Origin: an uncultured Porphyromonadaceae bacterium
GTDB lineage: Bacteria > Bacteroidota > Bacteroidia > Bacteroidales > Muribaculaceae
Assembly: GCA_900541865.1 (NCBI GenBank)
Contig: UQLO01000007.1
Coordinates: 1 to 64,000, forward strand
Length of the DNA: 64,000 nucleotides
Direction of reading: 5' to 3'
Below are positions 32,309 through 41,611 of the stretch, in pieces. Both the position numbers and the translations under genes were made by a program. The notes below the pieces were generated by a model. It saw nothing but the letters and a program-made list of their open reading frames with translations. It made no database searches and was not told where the DNA came from. The stretch's first letter is position 1. Each line of letters starts with the position of its first letter.

Positions 32309-32813
32309 ACTGCTTGCCGTAGCGGCCCTGACAGCTCTTGCCGCCACGAGTTGCGGAGTGGATATGGACAGCCATGCCCGCGCGGCTTTCTTCGGCCGGG
32401 TGCCCGACGGCCGATGGCTCTACTCGGCGCCTGTGGAGTTCAATACCGACAGCCTGCCGGACAGTGTCGTCAGCGGCCCGTTGGTGCTCACCCTTCGCCA
32501 CAGCTCGGTCTATCCCTACCGCAACATCTGGCTTGAGGTAGAGCAGGGCAGACTTCGGCAGGTGGCCGACACTACGGTGGCCGACTCCTTCCGGACGGTG
32601 CGCGTTGTAAGCCGCGACACCTTCGAGATTATGCTTGCCGACCCCTTCGGACGGTGGTATGGCTCGGGGATGGGCGCTTCGCTGCGGCGCACCGACACCG
32701 TTGCGCCGAGCTACACTCTTGAGCGCGGCGCTTCGCTGGCCGTGCGCCACATAATGCGCGTCGACACCTTGCCCGAGGTCGAGCAAATCGGAATCTTGAT
32801 AATTGATAATTGA
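32295..32813 (+). CDS. gldH: Gliding-motility lipoprotein GldH
   Basis: A 172-residue lipoprotein (lipobox LAATSCGVDM) of the GldH family. The segments PVEFNTDSLPDSVVSGPLVL, LRHSSVYPYRNIWLEVE and PFGRWYGSGMGASLRR match the family. GldH is required for gliding in Flavobacterium and is linked to T9SS-bearing Bacteroidetes, although its presence does not imply motility. The last residues (ILIIDN) are encoded by a TGATAATTGATAATTGA repeat, suggesting the native C-terminus was altered by repeat expansion. Confidence 0.85.
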   Translation: MKALELLAVAALTALAATSCGVDMDSHARAAFFGRVPDGRWLYSAPVEFNTDSLPDSVVSGPLVLTLRHSSVYPYRNIWLEVEQGRLRQVADTTVADSFRTVRVVSRDTFEIMLADPFGRWYGSGMGASLRRTDTVAPSYTLERGASLAVRHIMRVDTLPEVEQIGILIIDN

Positions 32814-32889
32814 CAATCATTTTGACAATTTGACATATTGACATATTGACAACATGTCAATTATTCACTATTAACTATTAACTATTAGC
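32796..32889. repeat. Degenerate TTGATAATT / TTGACA / CTATTAA repeat tract
   Basis: An A+T-rich tract of three micro-repeats: TTGATAATTGATAATTGACA, then TTGACA-spaced units including the inverted TTGACAACATGTCAA, then CTATTAACTATTAACTATTA. Similar TTGACA-rich spacers lie at 9074-9105 and 20022-20075. It reaches into the 3' end of gldH and runs up to the HAD gene start. Confidence 0.85.
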
Positions 32890-32894
32890 TGCTT

Positions 32895-33524
32895 TTGCGT
32901 TTCGACGGTTTCATATTCGATATGGACGGCACGCTTTGGGATGCCGTCGACAGCTACTGCGAGGTGTGGAACGCCACCATAGAGGCTATGCACATCGCGA
33001 ACCTGCGCATATCGCGGCGCGAGCTGCAACCGCTGATGGGGCTGCCGCTCGACGTGATCTACGACCGCCTCGTGGGCAAGCGTTCGCCGGACCCGGCGCG
33101 CTTCGACGAGCTGCTGCGCCTCAACGAGCACCGGATGATGCCGCGCCTTGGCGGACGCCTCTATCCCGGCGTGAGGAGCACTCTGGAGGCCCTGAGGGCA
33201 AGCGGAGCGCGAATCTTCATGGTGAGCAACTGCGGCGCCTCGGGCATACCGAATTTTCTTACCTACACCGGCCTGGGAGACCTCGTGGCCGACTGGCTGT
33301 CGATAGGACTCAACGGCCGCGACAAAACCGAGAACATTAGCACACTTGTGGAGCGTTATAATTTGAAGGCGCCCGTCTATATCGGCGACACCGAAGGCGA
33401 CTGCCGTTCGACCCACGCAGCGGGTATACCTTTTGTGTGGGCGGCCTACGGCTTCGGCCGCAATGTCGAAGCGCCCGATTTTACCATTCACTCCATCAAA
33501 GAGTTAATAGATCTTCAGTCATGA
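32895..33524 (+). CDS. HAD-family hydrolase (phosphoglycolate-phosphatase-like)
   Basis: A 209-residue protein starting at a TTG (32895). Motif I is DMDGTLWDAVDS with the nucleophile aspartate, motif II is FMVSNCGAS, motif III a lysine in NGRDKTENI, and motif IV VYIGDTEGDCRSTHAAGIPF. The cap (about 20-90) is helical, as in the beta-phosphoglucomutase/PGP group. A small phosphorylated metabolite is the likely substrate. Its stop overlaps the M24 peptidase start by ATGA. Confidence 0.88.
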   Translation: MRFDGFIFDMDGTLWDAVDSYCEVWNATIEAMHIANLRISRRELQPLMGLPLDVIYDRLVGKRSPDPARFDELLRLNEHRMMPRLGGRLYPGVRSTLEALRASGARIFMVSNCGASGIPNFLTYTGLGDLVADWLSIGLNGRDKTENISTLVERYNLKAPVYIGDTEGDCRSTHAAGIPFVWAAYGFGRNVEAPDFTIHSIKELIDLQS

Positions 33525-34729
33525 AACAACCTTACGACTACCGCCACGCCGACCTCCTCGGGGCCGAAGAGCAGACCCGGCGCCTTGAGCCGCTTCGACG
33601 CGCCATGAAGGCCGCCGGCATCGGCCGCGCTCTTGTGAGCTCGCCCGCAAATCTGTACTATCTCACCGGTCGTGTCTACCGCGGCTATCTCTATATAGAA
33701 AGCGATTCGGACCGCGTGCTTTACCTTGTTCGGCGCCCCAACCACCTTGAAGGGGCCGGAGTGCATCTCATCTCCAAGCCGGCCGAAATAAACGGCGTGC
33801 TGGCCGAGGCCGGCGTCGGAGCCGGCGAGCCTATGGCGCTGGAGCTGGGCATAATGCCCTATTCGGACACGCTGCGCCTGTGCAAAGCGCTGGGGATGAC
33901 CGAGCCGGGTGGCGATATCTCGCCCGTGCTGCGCGCCGTTCGCGCCGTCAAAACCGAGGTGGAGCAGAGCATGCTGCGAGCCTCCGGCGAGAAGCAGACC
34001 GAGGTCTACTCGCGCATTCCGCACCTCTACCAGGAGGGAATGAGCGACATCGAGCTGCAGATTGAAATAGAACGCCAAAGCCGCCTCGAAGGCTGCCTCG
34101 GCCAGTTCCGCGTGGCCGGTACGGATATGGAAATCTTCATGGGCAACGTGCTCACGGGCAAGAACGCCGATACACCCTCGCCCTACGACTTCGCCATGGG
34201 CGGCGCCGGCCTCGACCCCTCGCTGCCGGTGGGTGCCGACGGCACCGTTATCCGCCCCGGGCAGCCCGTGATGGTCGATGTCAACGGTAACTACACCGGC
34301 TATATGACCGATATGACGCGCTGCTACGGCAGCGGCATCATGCCGGAAGAGGTGGTCAAAGCCAATCAACTCAGCGCCGACATCTGCGAGGCCCTCGCCG
34401 GCATGATGACTCCGGGCACACCCGCCGCCGAACTCTACAACAAAGCCCTCGAGATGGCCCGCACCGCCGGTATGGAGGCGTACTTTATGGGCCACCGCAG
34501 CCACGCCGGCTTCGTGGGCCACGGCGTAGGCATCGAAATCAACGAGCTGCCGGTGATAGCACCTCGTTCGCGAGATATCCTGCAGGCCGGAAACGTAATA
34601 GCCCTCGAACCCAAGTTCGTGCTGCCCGGCATCGGAGCCGTGGGCATCGAAAACACATATATCGTTCACTCACAGGCGCCCGGTGAACGCATCACCAAAG
34701 CGCCGGACAACATCGTATCGCTTGACTGA
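33521..34729 (+). CDS. M24-family Xaa-Pro aminopeptidase-like protein
   Basis: A protein of 402 residues from the ATG at 33521. The N-terminal creatinase-like domain (about 20-150) is followed by a pita-bread peptidase domain. The metal ligands are visible: Asp in MVDVNGNY, Asp in MTDMTRCYG, His in GHGVGIEINE, Glu in ALEPKFV and Glu in GIENTY. All five are retained, so it is likely active as a dipeptidase or aminopeptidase P. It is coupled to the HAD gene upstream and overlaps the tRNA nucleotidyltransferase gene by 8 bp. Confidence 0.9.
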   Translation: MKQPYDYRHADLLGAEEQTRRLEPLRRAMKAAGIGRALVSSPANLYYLTGRVYRGYLYIESDSDRVLYLVRRPNHLEGAGVHLISKPAEINGVLAEAGVGAGEPMALELGIMPYSDTLRLCKALGMTEPGGDISPVLRAVRAVKTEVEQSMLRASGEKQTEVYSRIPHLYQEGMSDIELQIEIERQSRLEGCLGQFRVAGTDMEIFMGNVLTGKNADTPSPYDFAMGGAGLDPSLPVGADGTVIRPGQPVMVDVNGNYTGYMTDMTRCYGSGIMPEEVVKANQLSADICEALAGMMTPGTPAAELYNKALEMARTAGMEAYFMGHRSHAGFVGHGVGIEINELPVIAPRSRDILQAGNVIALEPKFVLPGIGAVGIENTYIVHSQAPGERITKAPDNIVSLD

Positions 34730-36182
34730 CAAAGAACCGATCAATCTTGCCGCCAGGCTGAAACCGCGGGCCGTCTTCGAGCTCGTGGGCGACACTGCCG
34801 ACTCGCTCGGCCGCGAATGCTACGCCGTGGGCGGCTTCGTGCGCGACCTCATCATAGGGCGCCACTCCAAGGACATCGACTTCGTTACCGTGGGCAGCGG
34901 AATAGAGCTTGCCCGGGCCGTGGCCGCCCGGATGCCGCGCGCACATGTGGCCGTCTACCGCAACTACGGCACGGCCCAGATACACCGCGGAGAACTCGAG
35001 CTGGAGTTTGTCGGCGCGCGCCGCGAGAGCTACCGCCGCGACAGCCGCAACCCTATCGTTGAGGACGGCACCCTCGACGACGACCTTGCGCGCCGCGACT
35101 TCACCATCAACGCCATGGCCATCCGCGTCAATAAAGAAGGCTTCGGCGAGGTGGTCGACCGCTACGACGGCCTTGGCGACATCGAGCGGCGCCTCATCCG
35201 CACGCCCCTCGACCCGGACATCACTTTCAGCGACGACCCGCTGCGCATGATGCGCGCCGTGCGCTTCGCCACCCAGCTCGACTTCAAACTCTTCCCCGAA
35301 ACCTTCGAGGCCATTAAGCGAAACGCTCACCGCATAGAAATCATCACCGCCGAGCGCATCAAAGACGAGCTCTTCAAAATCATGGCCGCCCCCAAGCCCT
35401 CGATAGGCTGGACCCTGCTGCTCGAAACGGGGCTCCTCGAGCTCATCATGCCAGAATTGGCCCGCATGAGCGGCATCGACGTTGTGCGCGGCCGCGGCCA
35501 CAAGGATAATTTCAAGCACACCATGCAGGTGCTCGACGGCGTCGCCGAGGCTTCCGACAACGTCTACCTTCGCTGGGCGGCACTGCTGCACGACATCGGC
35601 AAACCGGCCACCAAACGCTTCGACCCCGAACGCGGCTGGACCTTCCACCAGCACAACTTCGTAGGCGCCAAGATGGTGAAAACCATCTTCCGACGCATGA
35701 AATTTCCGCTTGGCGCCGAGATGCGCTACGTCCAGAAGCTCGTCGAGCTCCATATGCGGCCCATCGCCCTGGTAGAGGACGAAGTGACCGACAGCGCCGT
35801 GCGCCGACTCATCCACTACGCCGAGGAAGATCTCGCCGACCTCATGATTCTTGCACGCGCCGACATAACAAGTCGCGACGAGGCCAAAAAGGCACGTTTT
35901 TTGGCCAACTTCGACCTCGTCGAGGAGAAGTTCCGCACCACCCACGCCAAAGACCTTGAGCGCAACCGCAAGAACCCCGTCGACGGCACCGAAATAATGG
36001 CCCTCTTCGGGCTGCCCCAGTGCCCGCAGGTGGGATACTTCACCAAAAACCTCAAGGAAGCCATCAAAGAGTGCGAAATCGACGACACCCGCGAAGCCGC
36101 CCTCCACTACCTGCTCGAACTCGGCCGCAAAGCAGGCATCGAACCCCTCTACGACCCCTTCGCCGCCCCCGCCGAATCCTGA
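34722..36182 (+). CDS. cca: CCA tRNA nucleotidyltransferase with HD domain
   Basis: The frame from the TTG at 34722 gives 486 residues (a GTG at 34683 is possible but lies deep in the previous gene). It has the class II nucleotidyltransferase head GGFVRDLIIGRHSKDIDFV, the RRDFTINAMA segment, the DPLRMMRAVRFA element, and a metal-dependent HD domain (LLHDIGKPATKRFD). It adds or repairs the 3' CCA of tRNAs. tRNA-Gln in this window lacks an encoded CCA, so the enzyme is needed. Confidence 0.94.
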   Translation: MTDKEPINLAARLKPRAVFELVGDTADSLGRECYAVGGFVRDLIIGRHSKDIDFVTVGSGIELARAVAARMPRAHVAVYRNYGTAQIHRGELELEFVGARRESYRRDSRNPIVEDGTLDDDLARRDFTINAMAIRVNKEGFGEVVDRYDGLGDIERRLIRTPLDPDITFSDDPLRMMRAVRFATQLDFKLFPETFEAIKRNAHRIEIITAERIKDELFKIMAAPKPSIGWTLLLETGLLELIMPELARMSGIDVVRGRGHKDNFKHTMQVLDGVAEASDNVYLRWAALLHDIGKPATKRFDPERGWTFHQHNFVGAKMVKTIFRRMKFPLGAEMRYVQKLVELHMRPIALVEDEVTDSAVRRLIHYAEEDLADLMILARADITSRDEAKKARFLANFDLVEEKFRTTHAKDLERNRKNPVDGTEIMALFGLPQCPQVGYFTKNLKEAIKECEIDDTREAALHYLLELGRKAGIEPLYDPFAAPAES

Positions 36183-36323
36183 CCGCCTCCGCCCTCTTCA
36201 CCCCCCCCTTATTTTCTGTTCTGTCGGCTATTTTCGACGGCAGTACGGGATAAACGGGAGGCTGAGGCGGTGTTAAAAAATGTGGGGAGGGTGGTATTTT
36301 TTGGAGGAATGGAATTTATTTGC

Positions 36324-36331
36324 TAATTTTG
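36324..36331 (+). promoter_or_regulatory. -7 promoter box for tRNA-Gln
   Basis: TAATTTTG, 38 bp before the tRNA. The 36183-36323 gap holds no gene. Confidence 0.55.
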
Positions 36332-36368
36332 CAACGCTTTAGCCCCCGAGGGGGTTGGGCATAGTGTC

Positions 36369-36439
36369 AGTCTTATGGTGTAATGGTAACACATCAGTTT
36401 TTGGAGCTGAGTTTCCAGGTTCGAATCCTGGTAAGACTA
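36369..36439 (+). tRNA. tRNA-Gln(UUG)
   Basis: A 71-nt gene: acceptor AGTCTTA / TAAGACT, discriminator A, D-arm with AATGGTA, anticodon stem TCAGT / GCTGA with loop TTTTGGA (anticodon TTG), and T-arm GGTTCGAATCC. No CCA is encoded (CTCG follows), unlike tRNA-Ser. Confidence 0.96.
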
Positions 36440-36446
36440 CTCGAAG

Positions 36447-36476
36447 AAGCTCACCCATAGGCCGGTGAGCTTTTTT
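36447..36476 (+). terminator. Terminator after tRNA-Gln
   Basis: A 9-bp stem AAGCTCACC / GGTGAGCTT followed by T6. A GTG at 36465 inside this stem is in frame with the next gene but is not a plausible start. Confidence 0.85.
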
Positions 36477-36503
36477 GTTTTTAACCGCAAAATATTCATC
36501 CAC

Positions 36504-37907
36504 TTGAAGCTGCCTGAGGACTTTCTGAAAACGTTGCCAGCGCTGGGACCGTCGGCCGACGGTCTCGGGGATGCTCTTGCCGACGGCGAGGCAATCACGG
36601 CTATCCGCATCAACGATGCCAAAGGAGCTCGTGCGGCAGCCGGCGCGGAGCCAGTCGGCTGGTGCAAGCAAGGATTCTATCTTGCTGAGCGCGTGCTTTT
36701 TGCGGCTGACCCGGCGTGGCATCAGGGACTTTACTACGTTCAGGAGCCATCGTCGATGGCGGCCTCGCACGCCATGTCGCAGCTGGTGGAGCTTCGTCGC
36801 GAAGCCGGGCGCCCGCTTCGGGTGCTGGATGCGTGCGCGGCTCCGGGCGGCAAGACGATAGGCATCCTTCAATGCCTCGAAGCAGACGATTTTGTGGTTG
36901 CCAACGAGTACGACCCGCACCGGTGCGACATTTTGCTCGAAAATCTTGCCAAATATGGCGCCGACAATGTTGCCGTGTGCCGGGGCGATGCGCGCGCCTT
37001 CAGCGGGCTGCCGGAGGCTTTCGACATCATAGCCGCCGACGTGCCATGCTCGGGCGAGGGTATGATGCGCAAGGAAGAAGCGGCTGTGGCGCAATGGTCG
37101 GAGGGCCTTGTTCGGCAGTGTGCGGCTCTACAGCGCGACATTCTCGAAAGCCTCTGGAGGGCACTTGCTCCGGGCGGCTACCTTCTTTACTCTACGTGCA
37201 CCTTCAACAAAGCCGAGAACGAGGACAATCTGCGCCATATGGTCGAAAACCACGGAGCGGTGAGTGTGCCCCTGGCGCTTGAGGCTATGCCGGGGGTTGC
37301 CGCCGCAGTGGAGGAGGGCATACACGGCTGCCGCTTCTATCCGGGCCGCATCCGTGGCGAGGGACAGTTTGTGGGCGCCTTGCAGAAGCCGCTCGCCGAG
37401 CCGGCTTCCCCGGCCAAGGACCGCAGGAGTACCGGGCAGCACAAGAGCGTGGCCAATCCCTCTACGGCGCTGATGAAAGAGCCGGAGAACTTTGTGTGCT
37501 CGGGCAAGGAGACCATCTACGCCGTTCGGACGGTCCACGCCGCTTTTGTTCAGACGCTGTGCGCGAAGGTCAAGGCGGTTCGTCCCGGCCTGCCGGTGGC
37601 GCAACTTAAGGGACGCGACTATGTTCCGTCCCATGAGCTTGTGTTGAGCCGGCAGTACCTCCGAGGGAGCCTTCCCGAAGTCGAGCTGGACCGCGGCGCC
37701 GCTCTGGAGTATCTTCGCGGCAAAGCGATGACCGAGCTGCCCGGCGATCTGCCCCGCGGTTACTTCGCACCCACCTACGGCGGCCTGCCGCTGGGACTTG
37801 CCAAATACGTAGGCTCGCGAGCAAACAATCTCTACCCGTCGGAACAGCGGCTGCGGCTCCCGGCCGAGGCCACGGCATCGTCCAACATAGAAATAATAGA
37901 GCGATGA
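36504..37907 (+). CDS. RsmF/NOL1-like RNA cytosine-C5 methyltransferase
   Basis: A protein of 467 residues from a TTG at 36504 (MKLPEDFLKTL), chosen because the earlier GTG at 36465 lies in the tRNA terminator. It has the SAM-binding motif LDACAAPGGKT, the catalytic-pair motifs DVPCSGEGMMRK (motif IV Cys) and YSTCTFNKAENED (motif VI Cys), and a C-terminal RsmF-type domain after about 300 (KGRDYVPSHELVLS). The likely substrate is 16S rRNA or tRNA. It overlaps the ABC transporter gene by ATGA. Confidence 0.9.
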   Translation: MKLPEDFLKTLPALGPSADGLGDALADGEAITAIRINDAKGARAAAGAEPVGWCKQGFYLAERVLFAADPAWHQGLYYVQEPSSMAASHAMSQLVELRREAGRPLRVLDACAAPGGKTIGILQCLEADDFVVANEYDPHRCDILLENLAKYGADNVAVCRGDARAFSGLPEAFDIIAADVPCSGEGMMRKEEAAVAQWSEGLVRQCAALQRDILESLWRALAPGGYLLYSTCTFNKAENEDNLRHMVENHGAVSVPLALEAMPGVAAAVEEGIHGCRFYPGRIRGEGQFVGALQKPLAEPASPAKDRRSTGQHKSVANPSTALMKEPENFVCSGKETIYAVRTVHAAFVQTLCAKVKAVRPGLPVAQLKGRDYVPSHELVLSRQYLRGSLPEVELDRGAALEYLRGKAMTELPGDLPRGYFAPTYGGLPLGLAKYVGSRANNLYPSEQRLRLPAEATASSNIEIIER

Positions 37908-39745
37908 AAGACTTTCTGCGTCTGTTGACGCGCTTCGTACCCCCATATAAGAAATATCTTGCGCTGAACATCCTGTTCAATCTCCTTGCGGCGTTCCTGA
38001 CGTTGTTTTCCTTCGCGCTGATAATCCCGATACTGGAGATGCTTTTCCAGATCAACACCGCGCAGTACGCCTATATGACGCTCGAAGAGGGATCGATAAA
38101 GGATGTGGTAGTCAACGACTTCTACTACTACACCCAGGAGTCGATAGCGGCCTACGGCGCGGGGACGACGCTGGCTCTGCTTGCCGGAGCGCTGGTGCTG
38201 ATGACAGCACTCAAGACTGGTGCCACCTTCCTGAGCTCTTATTTCATCGTGCCGCTGCGCAACGGCATAGTTCGCGACCTCCGCAACTATATGTACCTCA
38301 AAATTACGGCGCTACCCATCGGATTCTTCACCGTTGAGCGTAAAGGCGATGTGATGGCGCGCATGAGCGGCGACGTTGCCGAAATCGAGAACTCCGTGAT
38401 GGCCTCGCTGGACATGATATTCAAGAATCCGGTGCTCATCATCGTCTATCTTGGCACCATGCTGATGATATCGTGGCAGTTGACGCTCTTCGTGTTTATT
38501 CTGCTGCCCGTAGCGGGCTACGTAATGGGCAAGGTCGGCAAGCGCCTCAAGCGCACCTCCTACGAAACGCAGACCCAGTGGGGCGTGCTGATGAGCCATA
38601 TCGAAGAAACACTCGGCGGACTGAGAGTAATCAAGGCTTTCAACGCCGAGGAGCGCGTTCGCGGCCGCTTCTTCGAGGGCAACCAGCAGTTCTTCCGGCT
38701 CTCCAACAAGGTTGCGCGCCGGCAGGCACTTGCGCATCCTATGAGTGAATTTCTGGGCACCACGGCCATAGCCATCATACTTTGGTTCGGAGGAAGCCTC
38801 ATTCTGGGCGGCCATACCGGGCTGAGCGCGCCTTCGTTCATCTACTATATGGTGATTTTCTACAGCATCATCAATCCGGCCAAGGACCTCTCCAAGGCTG
38901 CCTACGCCATTCAGAAAGGTCTGGCCAGCATGCAGCGCGTCGACAAGATTCTCAACGCCGAGAATCCCATAAAAAGCCCGGCCGAGCCCAAGCAGCTTCC
39001 CGCTCTCAAAGAAGGCATCCGCTACAACGGCCTCGATTTCAGCTACGACGGCGAAACCAAGGTACTTTCCGACATCAACCTGACGGTGCCGGCGGGAGCC
39101 ACCGTGGCGCTGGTGGGCCAGTCCGGCTCGGGCAAAACCACCATGGCCGACCTTATACCGCGTTTCTACGACCCGGCCAAGGGCTCGGTGACCATCGACG
39201 GCACCGACATCCGCGAACTCGACGTCAAGGCACTGCGCTCGCTGATGGGGACAGTCAGCCAGGAGCCCATTCTCTTCAACGACACCGTCTTTGCCAACAT
39301 AGCCTTCGGAGTCGAGAATGCGACTATGGAGCAGGTGCGCCGCGCGGCTAAAATCGCCAATGCCGACGATTTCATAATGGAAATGGAGCAGGGCTACGAT
39401 ACGATGGTGGGCGACCGGGGCTGCCGTCTCTCCGGCGGTCAACGCCAGCGAATATCCATTGCGCGCGCAATACTCAAGAACCCGCCGGTACTGATACTCG
39501 ACGAAGCCACCTCCGCGCTCGACAGCGAAAGCGAAGCCCTTGTGCAGCAGGCACTCGACCGACTTATGGAAAACCGCACCACGCTGGTGATAGCCCACCG
39601 GCTCAGCACGATTCGCAACGCCGACCTCATCTGCGTGCTCCATCAGGGGCGCATCGTCGAGCAGGGCACGCACGCCGAGCTTATGCAGCCCTCGGCGGCA
39701 GGCTACTACCGTCGCCTGGTAGAGATGCAGACCGCCGCTGGCTGA
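37904..39745 (+). CDS. MsbA-like ABC exporter (fused permease-ATPase)
   Basis: A 613-residue protein. Six transmembrane helices span about 1-330, with the type I ABC exporter coupling region RNYMYLKITALPIGFFTVER. The ATPase domain spans about 370-610: Walker A GQSGSGKTT, signature LSGGQRQRISIARA, Walker B LILDEATSALD, H-loop IAHRLST. The closest functional models are MsbA and related lipid or glycolipid exporters, but a drug or other substrate is possible. It ends the rightward gene block; ispF converges from the other side. Confidence 0.9.
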   Translation: MKDFLRLLTRFVPPYKKYLALNILFNLLAAFLTLFSFALIIPILEMLFQINTAQYAYMTLEEGSIKDVVVNDFYYYTQESIAAYGAGTTLALLAGALVLMTALKTGATFLSSYFIVPLRNGIVRDLRNYMYLKITALPIGFFTVERKGDVMARMSGDVAEIENSVMASLDMIFKNPVLIIVYLGTMLMISWQLTLFVFILLPVAGYVMGKVGKRLKRTSYETQTQWGVLMSHIEETLGGLRVIKAFNAEERVRGRFFEGNQQFFRLSNKVARRQALAHPMSEFLGTTAIAIILWFGGSLILGGHTGLSAPSFIYYMVIFYSIINPAKDLSKAAYAIQKGLASMQRVDKILNAENPIKSPAEPKQLPALKEGIRYNGLDFSYDGETKVLSDINLTVPAGATVALVGQSGSGKTTMADLIPRFYDPAKGSVTIDGTDIRELDVKALRSLMGTVSQEPILFNDTVFANIAFGVENATMEQVRRAAKIANADDFIMEMEQGYDTMVGDRGCRLSGGQRQRISIARAILKNPPVLILDEATSALDSESEALVQQALDRLMENRTTLVIAHRLSTIRNADLICVLHQGRIVEQGTHAELMQPSAAGYYRRLVEMQTAAG

Positions 39746-39782
39746 AGGCAGCATTCCATAAAATAGTATTTACAAAGGATAA

Positions 39783-40271
39783 TTACCGGCGCAGGAGCAG
39801 GGCAGAGGCCTGGGCGGCGATGCCTTCGCCGCGGCCGGTGAAACCGAGGCGCTCGGTGGTTGTTGCCTTTACGCTTACGCGGTCGACGGAGACATTGAGG
39901 TCGGCGGCCACGTTTGCGCGCATCTGCGCTATGTATGGCAGCATCTTTGGCTGCTGGGCGATGATGGTGAGGTCGACATTTCCCACGGAGAAACCTTCGC
40001 GAGCCAGTAGACCGACAACATGGCGCAGAAGGACGCGACTGTCGGCGCCGCTGTAGCGCGGATCGGTGTCGGGGAAGTGTTTTCCTATGTCGCCCAGGGC
40101 GAGGGCGCCCAAAAGGGCATCCGCGAGCGCGTGGAGGGCCACGTCGGCATCGCTGTGACCGAGCAGCCCGAGCTCGTGGGGAATGTCGACGCCGCAGATG
40201 ATGCAGCGCCGTCCGGGCACGAGGCGGTGGACATCGAAACCGTTACCTATGCGAATGTCGGGGAAGCTCAT
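39783..40271 (-). CDS. ispF: 2-C-methyl-D-erythritol 2,4-cyclodiphosphate synthase
   Basis: A 162-residue MEP-pathway enzyme forming the cyclodiphosphate. The motifs are [12 protein letters not shown] (metal ligands Asp and His), [22 protein letters not shown] and the C-terminal [18 protein letters not shown]. It is the last gene of the leftward operon and overlaps porV by 4 bp. Other MEP genes are not in the window. Confidence 0.97.
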   Translation of the reverse strand: MSFPDIRIGNGFDVHRLVPGRRCIICGVDIPHELGLLGHSDADVALHALADALLGALALGDIGKHFPDTDPRYSGADSRVLLRHVVGLLAREGFSVGNVDLTIIAQQPKMLPYIAQMRANVAADLNVSVDRVSVKATTTERLGFTGRGEGIAAQASALLLRR

Positions 40272-41479
40272 CGGCGTTTGCCCAGGAGGTCGCGCAGACC
40301 GTCCATATCGAAAGTGAGGGTGAATCGCAGGGTTTGGTCAAGAGGGGAGGTCTGGGCCGTGGCCATCATGTAGGATGCATCCAGGCGCACCACGTTGAGC
40401 GAGAAGCCGGCTCCGAGGCCGAAGTACTGTCGGTTGCCTTTGAATTCGTTCTCGTAGTAGTAGCCGGCGCGGAGGAAGAACTGATTGTTGTAGGCGTACT
40501 CGGCGCCGAAACTCCAGGTAATCTCGCGGAGCTCTTCCTTGAAACCGCCGGGGGCGTCGCCGAACGATTTGAAGATACCGGTGATGGGGCTCATGTTTCG
40601 CCAGTCCTCAAGCTTCTGAATATACTCTTCCTCGCCTTCAATGCCGGAGGGATAGTCGGAGCGGCGGGGCTTGGTTGGCACCAGGAGTTTATTGAGGTCG
40701 AGCGAGAGCGCCAGAGTGTGGTAGTCGGCCAGGGGGAACATGAAGGTTGTGCCCAGACGGAGGTTGGTGGGCAAGAAAGCGGGATTTTCGCCGCCGTCGT
40801 AGCTCACCTTTGTACCGATATTGGAGATATTCCAACCCCAAGACCACTGACATTCGTTGCGTCCGATGATAGGATAGGTGGTGTAGTAACCGGAGATATC
40901 GGCCGAGAAAGCGGAAGCACCCGTGTTTTGGTCGCCGGCATAGGACTCTGAGAAGCCAAGAGCTGAGTAGATGTAGCGGAAAACCACGCCCATTGAGAAT
41001 TTCTCGGAGAGCTTGCGGGAATAGCCGATGTCGAAGGAAAGTTCGTAGGGATTTAGCGTCTGGCCGACGATTCCTTCATCCTGCGAAGTGGTTACTTCGC
41101 CGAGGGAGAAGTAGCGGAGCGAGGCCGAGATGGCCTGATTGTCGTTGCTGCCTATCTTGTAGTAACCGGAGAGGTCGGCAAGGAAAATATCGTTGACGAG
41201 TTTGCGCAGCCACGGGGTGTAGTTGATGGAAACCGCAGCCTGGCTGTAGGCGAAAGCATATTTGGAGGGATTCCAGAACTGAGAGTTGGCGTCCGGGTCG
41301 GTTGCGGCGCCGAGGTCGCCCATAGAGGCGCCGCGGGCATCCGGAGCGATGCTCAGAGAGGTGACGCCGGTTTCCACGGGGTTGAATTCGTTCTTACCGT
41401 TTGCGCTGTCGGCAAAGGCCGGGACGGTGGTGGCTACCAGGAGCGTCAATGCAAGTATGCGGAGGAGGATGTGCTTCAT
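40268..41479 (-). CDS. porV: T9SS outer-membrane shuttle protein PorV
   Basis: A 403-residue protein with a signal peptide (about 1-23) and a FadL-like 14-strand barrel. The N-terminal segment [20 protein letters not shown], the [13 protein letters not shown] motif and the terminal strands match PorV/LptO. PorV collects T9SS cargo from the translocon and delivers it to the PorU sortase. It follows porU with a 132-bp gap that contains an 11-bp G+C-rich hairpin. Confidence 0.93.
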   Translation of the reverse strand: MKHILLRILALTLLVATTVPAFADSANGKNEFNPVETGVTSLSIAPDARGASMGDLGAATDPDANSQFWNPSKYAFAYSQAAVSINYTPWLRKLVNDIFLADLSGYYKIGSNDNQAISASLRYFSLGEVTTSQDEGIVGQTLNPYELSFDIGYSRKLSEKFSMGVVFRYIYSALGFSESYAGDQNTGASAFSADISGYYTTYPIIGRNECQWSWGWNISNIGTKVSYDGGENPAFLPTNLRLGTTFMFPLADYHTLALSLDLNKLLVPTKPRRSDYPSGIEGEEEYIQKLEDWRNMSPITGIFKSFGDAPGGFKEELREITWSFGAEYAYNNQFFLRAGYYYENEFKGNRQYFGLGAGFSLNVVRLDASYMMATAQTSPLDQTLRFTLTFDMDGLRDLLGKRR

Positions 41480-41508
41480 CTTCGGTTGGTTTCAAGAGTG
41501 CCGGCCAA

Positions 41509-41600
41509 CGGGCAGGCACGCATAGATATAACTGAAAAAACGCTCATTTATTGTAACGCCGGCGCCCGGTAACTTCTGAGGAAGCCCCGGGCGCCGGAAT
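41509..41600. other. porU-porV intergenic hairpin region
   Basis: CCGGCGCCCGG pairs with CCGGGCGCCGG (about 41550-41599) across a 16-nt loop. No long T-run follows on the reverse strand, so it may be an mRNA-stability or attenuation structure rather than a full terminator. Confidence 0.4.
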
Positions 41601-41611
41601 ATTCGGTGTTG

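Noticed and set aside
32816..32870. TTGACA units as sigma70 -35 promoter elements
   Set aside because: Bacteroidetes promoters use TTTG/TAnnTTTG, and these units recur in a repeat tract without a matching -7 box.
36465..36503. GTG at 36465 as the start of the RsmF-like gene
   Set aside because: It lies in the terminator stem of tRNA-Gln and encodes residues unlike the family N-terminus; the TTG at 36504 fits MKLPEDF.
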